DNA of 64,000 bases from Gammaproteobacteria bacterium (GCA_004297165.1 SCUJ01000006.1:930001-994000), one strand, 5' to 3'. Numbered from the stretch's first letter, positions 34,474-42,692 are shown. Numbers and translations are program-made. The notes: generated by a model not told the origin, from the sequence alone.

Positions 34474-34505
34474 CCGCGTGGGCACAGACGACGTGCCCAC
34501 CCTAC
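34474..34505 (-). repeat. Dispersed GTGGGCAC palindrome, copy 3 (inverted)
   Basis: Begins CCGCGTGGGCACAGACGACG and ends CCCACCCTAC. Inverted relative to copy 2, with the peptidase gene between them. Confidence 0.8.
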
Positions 34506-34523
34506 GACTGATACCGAGCTAAC

Positions 34524-34946
34524 CTAATACCCCAACCCATCCAGGTGGTCGTCATCGAAGCCGTGATAATGGCCAAGTTCGTGCAGTAGCGTCACTTTGA
34601 TCTGTTCGCGCAGCCGCTTGACATCAACTGTGCCTTTGCGCTCGGCGGCGTCACGCAAAAGCGCGAGGCGGTAGATATGGATCACGTCGCTGACTGACCC
34701 GGCTTGATCGAAGGACCGCTCGATCTCCGGGGTGCCGGTGTAGAGCCCGAAGAGTTCATCGTCTTCCACCTCCATCTCGGCCTGAATCTCCGGCGATGGA
34801 TAATCGTCCACCGCGACCGGGATGGTTTGCAGGAGTTTACGCGCGGGGGGCGGCAGGGTGCGCAGCACTTCGGCGAATTCCCGATCAAAGAGTTCGCGCT
34901 CCGCGGGCGTGATTGCGCCCGCGGATCTTTTGCGAACCCGGCGCAT
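34524..34946 (-). CDS. Minimal zincin metallopeptidase (DUF1025 / MPN-like family)
   Basis: 140 residues. The C-terminal 'LLHELGHYHGFDDDHL' has the zinc motif H-E-x-x-H-x-x-G-x-x-D (about 122-134). 'IHIYRLALLRDAA' and the N-terminal 'FDREFAEVLRTLPP' fit the short zincin-like family PF06262. No signal peptide, so cytoplasmic. Substrate unknown. Start 2 nt after the GDSL esterase stop on the same strand, so they are probably one transcript, though the functions look unrelated. Confidence 0.87.
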   Translation of the reverse strand: MRRVRKRSAGAITPAERELFDREFAEVLRTLPPPARKLLQTIPVAVDDYPSPEIQAEMEVEDDELFGLYTGTPEIERSFDQAGSVSDVIHIYRLALLRDAAERKGTVDVKRLREQIKVTLLHELGHYHGFDDDHLDGLGY

Positions 34947-34948
34947 CC

Positions 34949-36238
34949 TTACTTGAACAAGGACAGATCGATCGACTCCGCCATCTTCTTGTAGCCGGCG
35001 TCGCCCGGATGTAATTTATCCCCGGAGTCATAGGCTGGGAGGATGCGACCGGGATGTTCGGGATCCTGGATGGCCTTGTCGAAATCGATCACGCCGTCGA
35101 ATTCGCCGCTGGTGCGGATCCATTCGTTGATCGCCATCCGGACCTTGCCCTTCTCCGGCGAGTAATAACCCTCGAAGGTGCCTTCGAACGGGGTCAGCGT
35201 GGCGCCGTAGATCTTCACGGGTGGATTCATGGCGTGGGCCCGCGCGATCAACTGCCGGTAACCTCCGATGAGGTCCTCCGGCGTGCGTGCGGCCGGCGCC
35301 GGTCCGGTGGAACCGGGGAATTGCATGCCGCCGCTGCCGATGTCGTTGATCCCTTCCAGCACAACGATGTGGGTAAGACCAGGGGTGGCAAGCACGTCCC
35401 GATCGAACCGGCCGAGCGCGCTCAACCCCGCGCCGTTGCGCAGTACCTGGTTACCGGAGATGCCCTCATTGATCACGGCCAGACTCCGGCCCTTCCCTTT
35501 CCTCTGTGCCAAACGCGCGGCGAGGTGATCCGGCCAACTGTTGTAGGTGTGCTCCGTGGAGGCCGCGCCGTCGGTGATGGAATCCCCCAGGGCAACAATG
35601 ACCCCGGTCGCCCTGGCCGGCTGCACATAAACCCCAGTGAGAAACAGCGCGGTGGTCGTCTTCTCCGCGCCGGTCAATTCCGCATCCTGCGTGTGATCCC
35701 CCGCGCCGGAGATGAACGCAGTCCGCCCCATATGCACGGTGCTCGCCTTGCTCTCTTCCGGGAGATAAATGCTGATCGCAAGTTCAGCGAGGTCCGCCAC
35801 TTCGAGTTCGACTGGGTCGCTCAGGGCCGGCGCGCCGGGCGGGATGGTAATGCCGTTCGCGCCGCCGAAGGTCAGTTTGCGGAGGGTCTCCGGCTTCACC
35901 GCCGACTCCTTGGCGCGGACGGCGATGGAGGCGGAACCGATCATCAAGGGGGCATCGCCGATCTCGTTGGAGAAACGCACCTGGATCAGGGATCCTCCCA
36001 CACTTATTCGCACCACTTGCCGGATGGTCTGATCGGCGTATGGGCCAGGCGCCTGGGCGTTATTAAAGGAGAGAAAGGCAAAGGGACTCGCGCCCCAGGT
36101 CGCGACCCAACCGCCGTCCTTGCCCGCAGCCTCGCTGGGAGCGGTTGGTAGAGTCAGCGCCAGAATCAGCAGGGCCAGGAACGGGAACGATCTGAACGTC
36201 CTGAAACAACGCGTACCGGTCATTTTTGTTGTGGTCAT
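34949..36238 (-). CDS. SGNH/GDSL-family esterase, exported
   Basis: 429 residues from ATG 36238 (GAGGAG upstream). Signal peptide: 'FLALLILALTLPTAPSEA-AGK'. An N-terminal beta domain (about 40-205) is followed by the SGNH domain: block I 'VIVALGDSITDGA' (Ser near 221), block II Gly in 'GISGNQVLRNG', block III 'LEGINDIG', block V 'DKLHPGDAGYKKMA' (Asp/His near 404-407). It hydrolyses esters, perhaps acetylated sugars or aromatic esters, in the periplasm. Divergent from the SDR gene. Confidence 0.92.
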   Translation of the reverse strand: MTTTKMTGTRCFRTFRSFPFLALLILALTLPTAPSEAAGKDGGWVATWGASPFAFLSFNNAQAPGPYADQTIRQVVRISVGGSLIQVRFSNEIGDAPLMIGSASIAVRAKESAVKPETLRKLTFGGANGITIPPGAPALSDPVELEVADLAELAISIYLPEESKASTVHMGRTAFISGAGDHTQDAELTGAEKTTTALFLTGVYVQPARATGVIVALGDSITDGAASTEHTYNSWPDHLAARLAQRKGKGRSLAVINEGISGNQVLRNGAGLSALGRFDRDVLATPGLTHIVVLEGINDIGSGGMQFPGSTGPAPAARTPEDLIGGYRQLIARAHAMNPPVKIYGATLTPFEGTFEGYYSPEKGKVRMAINEWIRTSGEFDGVIDFDKAIQDPEHPGRILPAYDSGDKLHPGDAGYKKMAESIDLSLFK

Positions 36239-36397
36239 AGGTTCATCTCCTCTTTGCCGTGTTCGCCGGTCTGAGCCCCGGCGCAATGCCGCAAGAATAA
36301 ACACCCTGCTTCCGCAAGTCCATAACAGGGACTGCCAGTACTGCCCAAGGATAAGGCACGTGCTACAATTTCAGTCCATCACCATGAGGAAATATTA

Positions 36398-37174
36398 ATG
36401 AGCCAAGAAGAACAATATCTCAAGGGTTATCACGCCGTGGTCACCGGCAGCGGCGGCGGGATCGGGTTCGTGGTCGCGAGCCGGCTCGCGGAACTCGGCG
36501 CCACGCTGACCCTGATGGAGCTGAATCCCGAGGCCCTGAAAGAGGCCGCAGGCAAGATCCCCGGCAGCACGCCGGTGCAGATCGACATCACCAAGGAAGA
36601 GGCCGTGACGCCCGCCTTCGAGGAGGCCCGCAAGGCCAACGGCAAGATCGACATCCTGGTCAACAACGTCGGCAACGCGGTTTCCTCACCCTTCCTGGAG
36701 ATCACCGCCGCACAGTGGCAGATGCTCATGAACATCAATCTGCTGGGGACATTTCTCTGTTGCAAGGCCGCCCTGCCGGACATGCTCGCGAAAAAATGGG
36801 GCCGCATCGTCAACGTCGCCAGCAGCGTGGCCCTCAAGGGCTGCGCCTATGCCGTCTCCTATTCGGCCGCCAAGCACGGCGTCGTGGGCCTGACCCGCAG
36901 TCTCGCCCTGGAGTACGCCCGCACCAACGTCACCTTCAACTCCGTCTGCCCCGGCTATACGCAGACCGCGCTGTTGGAGCGCTCGCTCGACAAGATTATC
37001 GCGACCACCGGCCGCCCGCGGGAAGAGGCCGCCGAGGCCCTGTTGCGCATGAATCCTCAGCATCGCTTCATCCAGCCGCCGGAGATCGCCGAGACCGTTG
37101 CCTGGCTGTGCCGCAAGGAGAGCAGCTCGGTCACCGGCCAGTCCATCGCCATCGCCGGCGGCGAGATCATGTAG
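36398..37174 (+). CDS. Short-chain dehydrogenase/reductase (SDR)
   Basis: 258 residues. Rossmann motif 'VTGSGGGIGFVVA' (T-G-x3-G-x-G), 'NNVGNA' (NNAG equivalent), catalytic Ser in 'VASSVALKG', Tyr-Lys in 'YSAAKHG' (about 150-156), and 'CPGYTQT'. The overall pattern resembles 3-hydroxybutyrate dehydrogenase and related classical SDRs. NAD(P)-dependent oxidation of a secondary alcohol is likely. It abuts the RidA gene with no gap, so both are on one transcript. Confidence 0.92.
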   Translation: MSQEEQYLKGYHAVVTGSGGGIGFVVASRLAELGATLTLMELNPEALKEAAGKIPGSTPVQIDITKEEAVTPAFEEARKANGKIDILVNNVGNAVSSPFLEITAAQWQMLMNINLLGTFLCCKAALPDMLAKKWGRIVNVASSVALKGCAYAVSYSAAKHGVVGLTRSLALEYARTNVTFNSVCPGYTQTALLERSLDKIIATTGRPREEAAEALLRMNPQHRFIQPPEIAETVAWLCRKESSSVTGQSIAIAGGEIM

Positions 37175-37567
37175 ATGGAATTCCTGCATCCTCCCGGTTG
37201 GCCCAGGCCCAAGGGGTATGCCAACGGCATCGTCGCGAGCGGCCGGATGGTGTTCCTTGGCGGTCAGAACGGCTGGGATGATACGGGGAACATTGTCAGC
37301 GACGATTTTGTCGCGCAGACCCGGCAGGCCCTGATGAATATCGTCACCGTGCTGGCGGAGGCGGGCGGCAGGCCCGAGGATATCGTGCGCCTCTGCTGGT
37401 ATATCACGGACAAGGCGGCCTATCTCAATTCGCAGGATGAACTGGGACGGGTCTATCGAGAGGTCATCGGCCGGCACTATCCAGCGATGTCGCTCATGGT
37501 GGTCACCGGGCTGGTCGAACCGGGGGCCAAGGTGGAGATCGAGGCCACCGCGGTCCTGGCGGAGTAG
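37175..37567 (+). CDS. RidA family (YjgF) protein
   Basis: 130 residues: 'FLGGQNGWDDTGNIV' (RidA-like start of the active-site pocket), 'QTRQALMNIVTVLAEAGGRP', and 'VTGLVEPGAKVEIEATAVL' in part, with the typical Glu at the end. RidA proteins hydrolyse reactive enamine/imine intermediates, and some clades serve aromatic catabolism. Here 'CWYITDKAAYLNSQDELGRVY' in part replaces the usual arginine region, so it is probably not the canonical archetype. Start ATG follows the SDR stop at once, implying a shared pathway. Confidence 0.9.
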   Translation: MEFLHPPGWPRPKGYANGIVASGRMVFLGGQNGWDDTGNIVSDDFVAQTRQALMNIVTVLAEAGGRPEDIVRLCWYITDKAAYLNSQDELGRVYREVIGRHYPAMSLMVVTGLVEPGAKVEIEATAVLAE

Positions 37568-37571
37568 CTTC

Positions 37572-38504
37572 CTATCTCACCTCCGGCGGCTTGAAGCCCG
37601 CCGGTTTCACCGTCAGTACGGAACAATCCACGTTGTTCAGGATCTTCTCCGCGGTGTTGCCGATGAAGATGCCGGTGATGCCGGTGCGCGCCACCGTGCC
37701 CATGACGATCAGATCGATGGAAAGCTCCCTGGCGAGGTCGGGTATCGCCTTCTCCGCGCGCCCCCAGACCAAGTGCATGACGTGATCCTGGCTAGGGTAA
37801 TGCTTGAGCAGCGCCTCCACCTGATGGCGATGCGCTGCCTCCATCTCCTCGTTGAGCTTGTCGAGGTCGCGCTGCGGGATCTGGCCGTCCTGCAGGGCGG
37901 CCTCCTCCACCAGATTCCAGGCATGCACCACGTGCAACTCGCTCTTCTCCATCCGCGCCAGCGAGAAGGCCAGATCCAGGATCAGGCGATTGAGCGCCGA
38001 AGAGGCTGGATCGAAGGGGTCCGGATCCACCGCGGCGAGGATCCGGGCGAAATGCCGGCGCCGCGTGGGCTTGATGATCCAGATCGGACACGGGCAGCGG
38101 CGCAGCAGTTTGAGGTCGGTACTGCCGAAGATCCGCTGGATCCGGCCGATCTTGCCGGTCTGCGTCTTGATGACAAGGTCATGCCGTTCCTCGGTGACCG
38201 CCTTGAGGACCTCGATGGAGATATCGCCCTGGCGCACCTCGATCGCGACCTTCACTGCATGCCGTTTGTCGGCTGCGGCCTCATGGAGTTTTTGCAACTC
38301 GTCCCGGCGGCGTTGCAGCATGAGCCCCTTAAGATCCCGCAGGGTGTTCATGGAGTCCGGATCGGCGGGCTCGAAGGTGATGGGTTTGACGACATCCATG
38401 ATGGTGAGATCGGCGCCGATCTCGTTCGCAATGTTCAGGGCCCGGTGCAATACCGCCTTGTCCGCCCCTTCCGCGAGAAACAGAATTTTCCTGAAGCGTT
38501 TCAT
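37572..38504 (-). CDS. Universal stress protein, two tandem Usp domains
   Basis: 310 residues. Domain 1 about 4-145 ('KRFRKILFLAEGADKAVLHR' start), domain 2 about 155-303. The ATP-binding signature is clear in domain 2: 'IVMGTVARTGITGIFIGNTA' (G-x2-G-x9-G(S/T/N)), while domain 1 has only 'IKTQTGKIGRIQRIFGST', a partial form. UspE-like architecture. Probably supports stress survival or motility control in the cytoplasm. It converges on the SDR/RidA pair (4-nt gap). Confidence 0.92.
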   Translation of the reverse strand: MKRFRKILFLAEGADKAVLHRALNIANEIGADLTIMDVVKPITFEPADPDSMNTLRDLKGLMLQRRRDELQKLHEAAADKRHAVKVAIEVRQGDISIEVLKAVTEERHDLVIKTQTGKIGRIQRIFGSTDLKLLRRCPCPIWIIKPTRRRHFARILAAVDPDPFDPASSALNRLILDLAFSLARMEKSELHVVHAWNLVEEAALQDGQIPQRDLDKLNEEMEAAHRHQVEALLKHYPSQDHVMHLVWGRAEKAIPDLARELSIDLIVMGTVARTGITGIFIGNTAEKILNNVDCSVLTVKPAGFKPPEVR

Positions 38505-38565
38505 ATTATTTTCTCTCGATTCCTGCCATCCATGAGGTTGCTACAGATGGTTATGAGCGCGATTC

Positions 38566-38796
38566 TCAGGAGGCAGCGCGTAACGCCGCCCGTGCTTCGG
38601 CAGGAAGATCCAAAACGACGAAATGCGACTCCGGATACAGGTAGTCTTCGCCAGACTCGTCGATTACTCGGACATAGCCATCACGCTTCGCTTTGGCATC
38701 CGGTAACAATGGATAGACCTTACCTTTTTCGAGATCGTCGCAGTTGCGGTTCTCGATGCAGAGAACATATTTAGTTTGTGTTCGAATTCTGGTCAT
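38566..38796 (-). CDS. Small conserved protein, function unknown
   Basis: 76 residues: MTRIRTQTKYVLCIENRNCD, then 'LEKGKVYPLLPDAKAKRDGY' and 'VRVIDESGEDYLYPESHFVV'. The beta-rich pattern with 'GKVY...DESGEDYLYP' looks like a small SH3-like fold (as in proteins with a KGK-Y-x(n)-D-E-S-G-E-D-Y-L-Y-P pattern). It lies 5 nt after the next upstream ORF on the same strand. No toxin or nuclease motif. Confidence 0.6.
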   Translation of the reverse strand: MTRIRTQTKYVLCIENRNCDDLEKGKVYPLLPDAKAKRDGYVRVIDESGEDYLYPESHFVVLDLPAEARAALRAAS

Positions 38797-38801
38797 CGCT
38801 G

Positions 38802-39035
38802 TCAGTCTAGAAAACGCTTCATCTTCATCTTCCGTTGCCCGATGCCATGGGCTTCATACCAGTGCAACTCCGCTAACCTGACCGAACTGCCTTCGAGTCG
38901 CACGCTTGCAATACCTTTAAGCTTTCGCCAACGACCAGGTCCATACGGGCGCCGTAACCGCATGATATCCCGAATGCGTCCGCCAATCGCAATCGTTTCG
39001 ATATTCTTGATGTTGCCAATGACTTCAAAGAACAT
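38802..39035 (-). CDS. Small conserved protein, function unknown
   Basis: 77 residues: 'IETIAIGGRIRDIMRLRRPY' and 'GPGRWRKLKGIASVRLEGSS', then 'AELHWYEAHGIGQRKMKMKR'. I recall similar short, basic proteins as lone ORFs near toxin-antitoxin or mobile regions, but no function. Start ATG 39035 has no strong site. Very likely cotranscribed with the 76-residue ORF. Confidence 0.6.
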   Translation of the reverse strand: MFFEVIGNIKNIETIAIGGRIRDIMRLRRPYGPGRWRKLKGIASVRLEGSSVRLAELHWYEAHGIGQRKMKMKRFLD

Positions 39036-39162
39036 GAAAAGATTTCATCACGCCCGACCATGATTTATTCGATACCCCCTCGGATACCAAATATATCGGT
39101 GCACAACGGACATGTGAAAACCTCCTTGTAATTCATTGGGGTAGCAGTTTGGACAAGTATAG

Positions 39163-39223
39163 GTAGCCTTCATCCGTGCTGTCCAGCCATCCCCCGGATT
39201 CCATTACATTTCATCCGGGCTAC
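39163..39223. repeat. Dispersed palindrome of the GTAGCC...GGGCTAC family, copy 1
   Basis: Starts GTAGCCTTCATCCGTGCTG and ends in CATCCGGGCTAC, with CCGGATTCCATTACATT inside. A longer copy lies in the interrupted YefM gene at 59368-59451. It reaches the stop of the leftward acetyltransferase gene (39220). Confidence 0.75.
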
Positions 39224-39651
39224 CCTCGCCGCCACTCCCACACCTCTCCGTCTTCCGGGTGCATCACGTTCCCCACCTTCGAGAAACCGAGCTTCTCCAG
39301 AATTCTGGTCGAGGCATTGACCTCGGGTAACGTCTGCGCGGTGACAACCTCGCTGCCGGCATTCCTGGCGATGGCCAACAGCTCTCTGGCCATTCGCGTC
39401 GCGATACCCTGACCTTCGAATTCGGGGAAGGTGAAGTAGGCGATTTCGACGCCGTTCTCAGTGGGCAGCGATTTGAAGGCGCATGTTCCGATATACCTTC
39501 CGCCGTCTTCCGCCAAATATCCGACCCATGGAAAGATCGGGCCACTGGCCGGATACATCGCCAGGGTGGATTGACAGATGCCCAGAAGAAAATCGGAGTT
39601 ACGAACTTCCTCCTGGTTCAGGAGTTCTTCGGTGATCGCGATCAGGTTCAT
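39220..39651 (-). CDS. GNAT-family N-acetyltransferase fused in position to a ParD locus
   Basis: 143 residues, RimJ/RimL-like: 'EIAYFTFPEFEGQGIATRMA' and 'RELLAIARNAGSEVV' (acetyl-CoA loop), 'NASTRILEKLGFSKVGN' (C-terminal motif). Its ATG overlaps the stop of a 13-codon ParE remnant (ATGA), which in turn starts right after parD. It is therefore translated as if it were the toxin of the module. RHH antitoxin plus GNAT toxin pairs exist (DUF1778 type), but this enzyme looks like an ordinary ribosomal-protein or small-molecule acetyltransferase. Confidence 0.87.
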   Translation of the reverse strand: MNLIAITEELLNQEEVRNSDFLLGICQSTLAMYPASGPIFPWVGYLAEDGGRYIGTCAFKSLPTENGVEIAYFTFPEFEGQGIATRMARELLAIARNAGSEVVTAQTLPEVNASTRILEKLGFSKVGNVMHPEDGEVWEWRRG

Positions 39652-39689
39652 TGGATTTCCATGGCAGCCGCCTGTGAGAGTTTATACAT
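39648..39689 (-). pseudogene. Truncated parE toxin gene (first 13 codons)
   Basis: ATG directly after the parD TAA, reading MYKLSQAAAMEIQ then TGA. ParE toxins commonly begin MYxLSxxAxxDI, so this is the exact N-terminus of a ParE with the body missing. The stop codon overlaps the start of the acetyltransferase gene. A deletion fusing parE to that gene is the simplest account. Confidence 0.65.
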
Positions 39690-39926
39690 TTATCTATGCC
39701 GGGTTTTTACTTCCTTCCAGATTCCATCAAGCGTACGTTTGGAAGTGCCGCTCTTTGCACCCTTCTCTAGCGCCCGCATCAGAACCTCGCGCTTGTCCTT
39801 GTATTCCTGGTCGCGGCGGATGAGATCGCGGATGTAGTCACTGGCATTACTGTAAACGCCGCTCGCGATCTGGCTTTCTACCCATTCCCGCATCTGATCG
39901 GGGATGGAAACATTCATGGTTGCCAT
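39690..39926 (-). CDS. parD: ParD-family ribbon-helix-helix antitoxin
   Basis: 78 residues from ATG 39926 (GGAGGG upstream); the frame is open to 39989. 'MATMNVSIPDQMREWVESQI' and 'SGVYSNASDYIRDLIRRDQE' give the RHH DNA-binding start and the ParD-type helix. The C-terminal tail would bind ParE, but only a 13-codon parE remnant is left. It may still autoregulate, or stabilise nothing. Confidence 0.87.
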   Translation of the reverse strand: MATMNVSIPDQMREWVESQIASGVYSNASDYIRDLIRRDQEYKDKREVLMRALEKGAKSGTSKRTLDGIWKEVKTRHR

Positions 39927-39989
39927 CACTTTGCCCTCCTGCAAAAAGAATGGCATAGATTGGCAAACATTGTCAATTGACTGGATCAA

Positions 39990-40022
39990 GTAGGGTGGGC
40001 ACGTTTTGTGTGCCCACGCGGG
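39990..40022 (+). repeat. Dispersed GTGGGCAC palindrome, copy 4
   Basis: Starts GTAGGGTGGGCACGTTTTGT, ends GCCCACGCGGG. Forms an inverted pair with copy 5 about 100 bp to the right. Confidence 0.8.
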
Positions 40023-40121
40023 AAAATATTATTCTCGGAATAGATCGTAACCTTGAAAGGCAACCTCGTATCGATGAACGGTAACGTGGATATCGTTACG
40101 AGTTTTTTAATCCGGCTCTAT

Positions 40122-40157
40122 CCGCGTGGGCACAAACGACGTGCCCATCCTTCGTAG
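40122..40157 (-). repeat. Dispersed GTGGGCAC palindrome, copy 5 (inverted)
   Basis: Starts CCGCGTGGGCACAAACGACG, ends CCTTCGTAGG. Together with copy 4 it bounds a 99-bp gene-free spacer (40023-40121) between parD and the oxidoreductase gene, a bipartite arrangement like BIME elements. Confidence 0.8.
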
Positions 40158-40159
40158 GC

Positions 40160-41143
40160 TCAGCGATTCACATCCACGATCACGCGGCCACGGATATGAC
40201 CGGCGAGGATTTCCTCCGCGATGCGGGGCCCCTCGCTTAAGGCGACCTCGGAGCTGATGCTCGCGAGTTTTGCGCGATCCAGATCCGTTGCGAGTCGTGA
40301 CCAGGCTTCCAGACGCAGGGCGTGCGGCAACAGCACCGAGCTGATTCCCACCAGTCGCACGGCGCGCAGAATGAACGGCATCACCGTGGTCGGGAGATCG
40401 CCGCCCTGAGCAAGTCCACAGCAGGTGACCGTACCCTGCTGGCGTGTCGAGGCGAGTACATTCGCGAGTGTGTGACTGCCGACGGTATCCACCGCGCCCG
40501 CCCAGCGTTCGCTTTGCAAGGGCTTTCCCGGTTTGTTGATTTCATCACGGTGAATGATCGTGATTGCGCCGAGCGCGCGCAGGTAATCGGCCTCCTCCGG
40601 TCTGCCGGTTGAGGCAGTAACGTTGTAACCGAGCCGCGCCAGGATCGCGACCGCGATGCTTCCGACTCCGCCCGCTGCTCCGGTAACGATGATCTCGCCC
40701 GAGCCCGGCAGCACCTGATTCTTCTCCAGCGCCAGGACAGACAACATCGCGGTGTATCCCGCCGTGCCGATCGCCATGGCGGATCGCGTATCGATATCCT
40801 CGGGCAGCTTCACCAGCCATTCGCCCTTGACGCGCGCCCGCTGCGCGAGTCCGCCCCAGTGGGTTTCGCCGATGCCCCAGCCATTCAATACCACCCGATC
40901 GCCGGAACGGTAATCGGGATGACTGCTCTCCAGCACCCGGCCCGCGAGATCGATGCCGGGGATCATGGGAAAGCGGCGCACGACCGGACCGCGGTTCGCG
41001 ATGGCGAGGCCGTCCTTATAATTTATGGTGGAATACTCCACCGCCACGAGCACATCGCCCGGCGGCAAATCCGCCTCCGCCAGATCCTCTATATTGCAAC
41101 TGAATGTAGTCCCCTCTTTCCGTAAAACAATTGCCTTGAACAT
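40160..41143 (-). CDS. YhdH/AcuI-type NADPH-dependent quinone oxidoreductase
   Basis: 327 residues, medium-chain reductase without zinc. Motifs: 'STINYKDGLAIANRGPVVRR' in part (YhdH signature 'NYKD'), 'GIDLAGRVLESS', 'GWGIGETHWGGLAQRARVKG' in part, and the nucleotide loop 'VTGAAGGVGSIAVAILARLG'. AcuI-like enzymes reduce acrylyl-CoA to propionyl-CoA; some YhdH act on quinones. Cytoplasmic. No neighbour points to DMSP use, so the substrate is open. Confidence 0.92.
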   Translation of the reverse strand: MFKAIVLRKEGTTFSCNIEDLAEADLPPGDVLVAVEYSTINYKDGLAIANRGPVVRRFPMIPGIDLAGRVLESSHPDYRSGDRVVLNGWGIGETHWGGLAQRARVKGEWLVKLPEDIDTRSAMAIGTAGYTAMLSVLALEKNQVLPGSGEIIVTGAAGGVGSIAVAILARLGYNVTASTGRPEEADYLRALGAITIIHRDEINKPGKPLQSERWAGAVDTVGSHTLANVLASTRQQGTVTCCGLAQGGDLPTTVMPFILRAVRLVGISSVLLPHALRLEAWSRLATDLDRAKLASISSEVALSEGPRIAEEILAGHIRGRVIVDVNR

Positions 41144-41230
41144 GATCTCAATAACTCCTGAAAGTATTTCGAACCAGATTACTTATCTCTACGTGTGGAG
41201 ATCGGTTATCCAAGTTTGGTGATATACCAC

Positions 41231-41533
41231 TTATAGATGTGCGCCGCAGCATAAACTGCATTCTTTCGAAAATGATCCATCGGGACGACCGTGTCTTCGC
41301 ACCCACTCCCGGAGATCATTCAGGTCCAGTGAACAGACTTTTACATATACGCGCTCCGTAAATGCCCCCATAGGCGCGTTACGCGCATACGCCCGGATAG
41401 ACCGGCATTGAGCAGTATGCAACACCATGTAATCCGGAGTTGCTCGTCTTCGGACATTGAGTACATAACCGAGGGGATGATGCGATAACCAATCCTGGTA
41501 GGCGTCGTCACGGCTATCGAACAAGATAGACAT
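41231..41533 (-). CDS. Small cysteine-containing protein, function unknown
   Basis: 100 residues from ATG 41533 (AGGAG 8 nt upstream; GTG 41539 is also in frame). 'ATPDYMVLHTAQCRSIRAYA' and the tail 'KECSLCCGAHL' show a Cys pair plus C/H tail that could bind zinc. The pattern (MVLH..C...I......Y.KVC....L..W) is one I recall at the C-terminus of some helicase- or restriction-linked proteins. No function can be given. It borders the defence-like AT-rich cluster. Confidence 0.6.
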   Translation of the reverse strand: MSILFDSRDDAYQDWLSHHPLGYVLNVRRRATPDYMVLHTAQCRSIRAYARNAPMGAFTERVYVKVCSLDLNDLREWVRRHGRPDGSFSKECSLCCGAHL

Positions 41534-41620
41534 TTTCACTTCTCCTAAATGCCGTCACTTTGATTAATCTGTTACAGATACATACGGAAGTCCATTAAGA
41601 TGCAAAAGATTCACCAGTGG

Positions 41621-41887
41621 TCATGGGGCGGTCGATTGTCTTTGACGCTCTCGAACGAATCTCACTCGGCCCCCTGCAGGATTGACATTATTCGTGGTCC
41701 AACCTGCCTTTAGCCATGAATTTGCATGACTGTGAGTAGTTGCCTCATTCGCCCACCGTGCAGAATAGGTATATGCGCTTTTTGGCAACTTGAATTTTGT
41801 TATATTTTCAATTTCCTTGAACGTTGTGTTCCACTCATGTTTGTCGAGAGATACGAGATAATCATAAAGCGGGTTGTATTTGCTCAT
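41621..41887 (-). CDS. DUF7662-like small protein
   Basis: 88 residues; GGAGGTG upstream of ATG 41887. 'YNPLYDYLVSLDKHEWNTTF', 'EIENITKFKLPKSAYTYSAR', 'WANEATTHSHANSWLKAGWT' and 'VNPAGGRVRFVR' match the small winged domain (DUF7662) seen near nucleases and restriction genes. It is 64 nt after the GIY-YIG-like gene on the same strand and could be in the same transcript. Probably a DNA- or protein-binding accessory. Confidence 0.7.
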   Translation of the reverse strand: MSKYNPLYDYLVSLDKHEWNTTFKEIENITKFKLPKSAYTYSARWANEATTHSHANSWLKAGWTTNNVNPAGGRVRFVRERQRQSTAP

Positions 41888-41951
41888 TCCACACCTCCAA
41901 TTTCCAAAGATCTAAGGTGTGACGGAATATAACGAAAAGAAAATACCCTGG

Positions 41952-42692
41952 CTAGATTGGTAGGTATGTAGGTAGGTTGTGAATCATCGCTATCAATTTG
42001 TCTACAAAATCTGAATCATACGGTTCATCCACATGATTATTGTTCCATATGCCAGAATCCCGTACTCGACGTCTACCGCTGTATTGACCTAACCATGTAC
42101 TTGAAGAAGCGTCTAATTTGTCTTTCTGCCAGTTACTCAATAAGGCAATTGCGTTGCGCTCTATATATCCTCTTTCACTATCCGGACCAGGATTATCATC
42201 GATGCCGATGAACAAAAATGGCATCTCCCGGATATGGTTACTGACCATACCCTCGATGGGTTGCTCTTGTTCTACTATTACCTCCCTTCCAATGCCAAGT
42301 TTTTTCGAGGCTGTGGTGTGATCAAAACCGATACCCCAAGAAGGTATTTCTCTGATCGTTTCGCGGTTGATGATGGCTTCGCCCACCAATTTCCGGAAAA
42401 TTGAACCTCGGTGGTTTCCTCCACCCGATTTCACCACGCCTCTATGTTGAGAGAGTCGTTGCCATAATGTTGTATTGGAATTTTCCTTTAATGCATGCGT
42501 CCCTACTCGTGAAACTCTCAACCCGTAACCGGAATCTGTACGATGTTCCCCTTCTTCAAAAAAGAAATATACTCCACGCAGTGGCCATTGCATCCTGCCA
42601 TTACAATCTGAAAGTTTCCGTTTGCCACCAGTCTTCTTTTCCAAGGTGGACAAGGCATCATAAAACTGCACCAGATCTTCTAACCTAGACAC
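41952..42692 (-). CDS. GIY-YIG-like nuclease-domain protein
   Basis: 246 residues from GTG 42692, 2 nt after the upstream stop. The core pattern resembles GIY-YIG: 'LRGVYFFFEEGE' (GVYF for GIY, about 38-49), 'GLRVSRVGTHAL' (RVG for YIG, about 57-68), an Arg-rich helix 'LWQRLSQHRGVVKSGGGNHR' in part, then 'YIERNAIALLSNW' with the metal-binding Glu/Asn. So it may be an active endonuclease. It is AT-rich and tightly coupled to the YaaA/DUF6884-like gene. The assignment is by pattern and should be tested by structure prediction. Confidence 0.6.
   Translation of the reverse strand: MSRLEDLVQFYDALSTLEKKTGGKRKLSDCNGRMQWPLRGVYFFFEEGEHRTDSGYGLRVSRVGTHALKENSNTTLWQRLSQHRGVVKSGGGNHRGSIFRKLVGEAIINRETIREIPSWGIGFDHTTASKKLGIGREVIVEQEQPIEGMVSNHIREMPFLFIGIDDNPGPDSERGYIERNAIALLSNWQKDKLDASSSTWLGQYSGRRRVRDSGIWNNNHVDEPYDSDFVDKLIAMIHNLPTYLPI

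Noticed and set aside
37437-38774. A 445-codon open frame across the RidA and universal stress genes
   Set aside because: It overlaps two well-supported genes in other frames and contains Arg/Leu-rich sequence typical of shadow frames.
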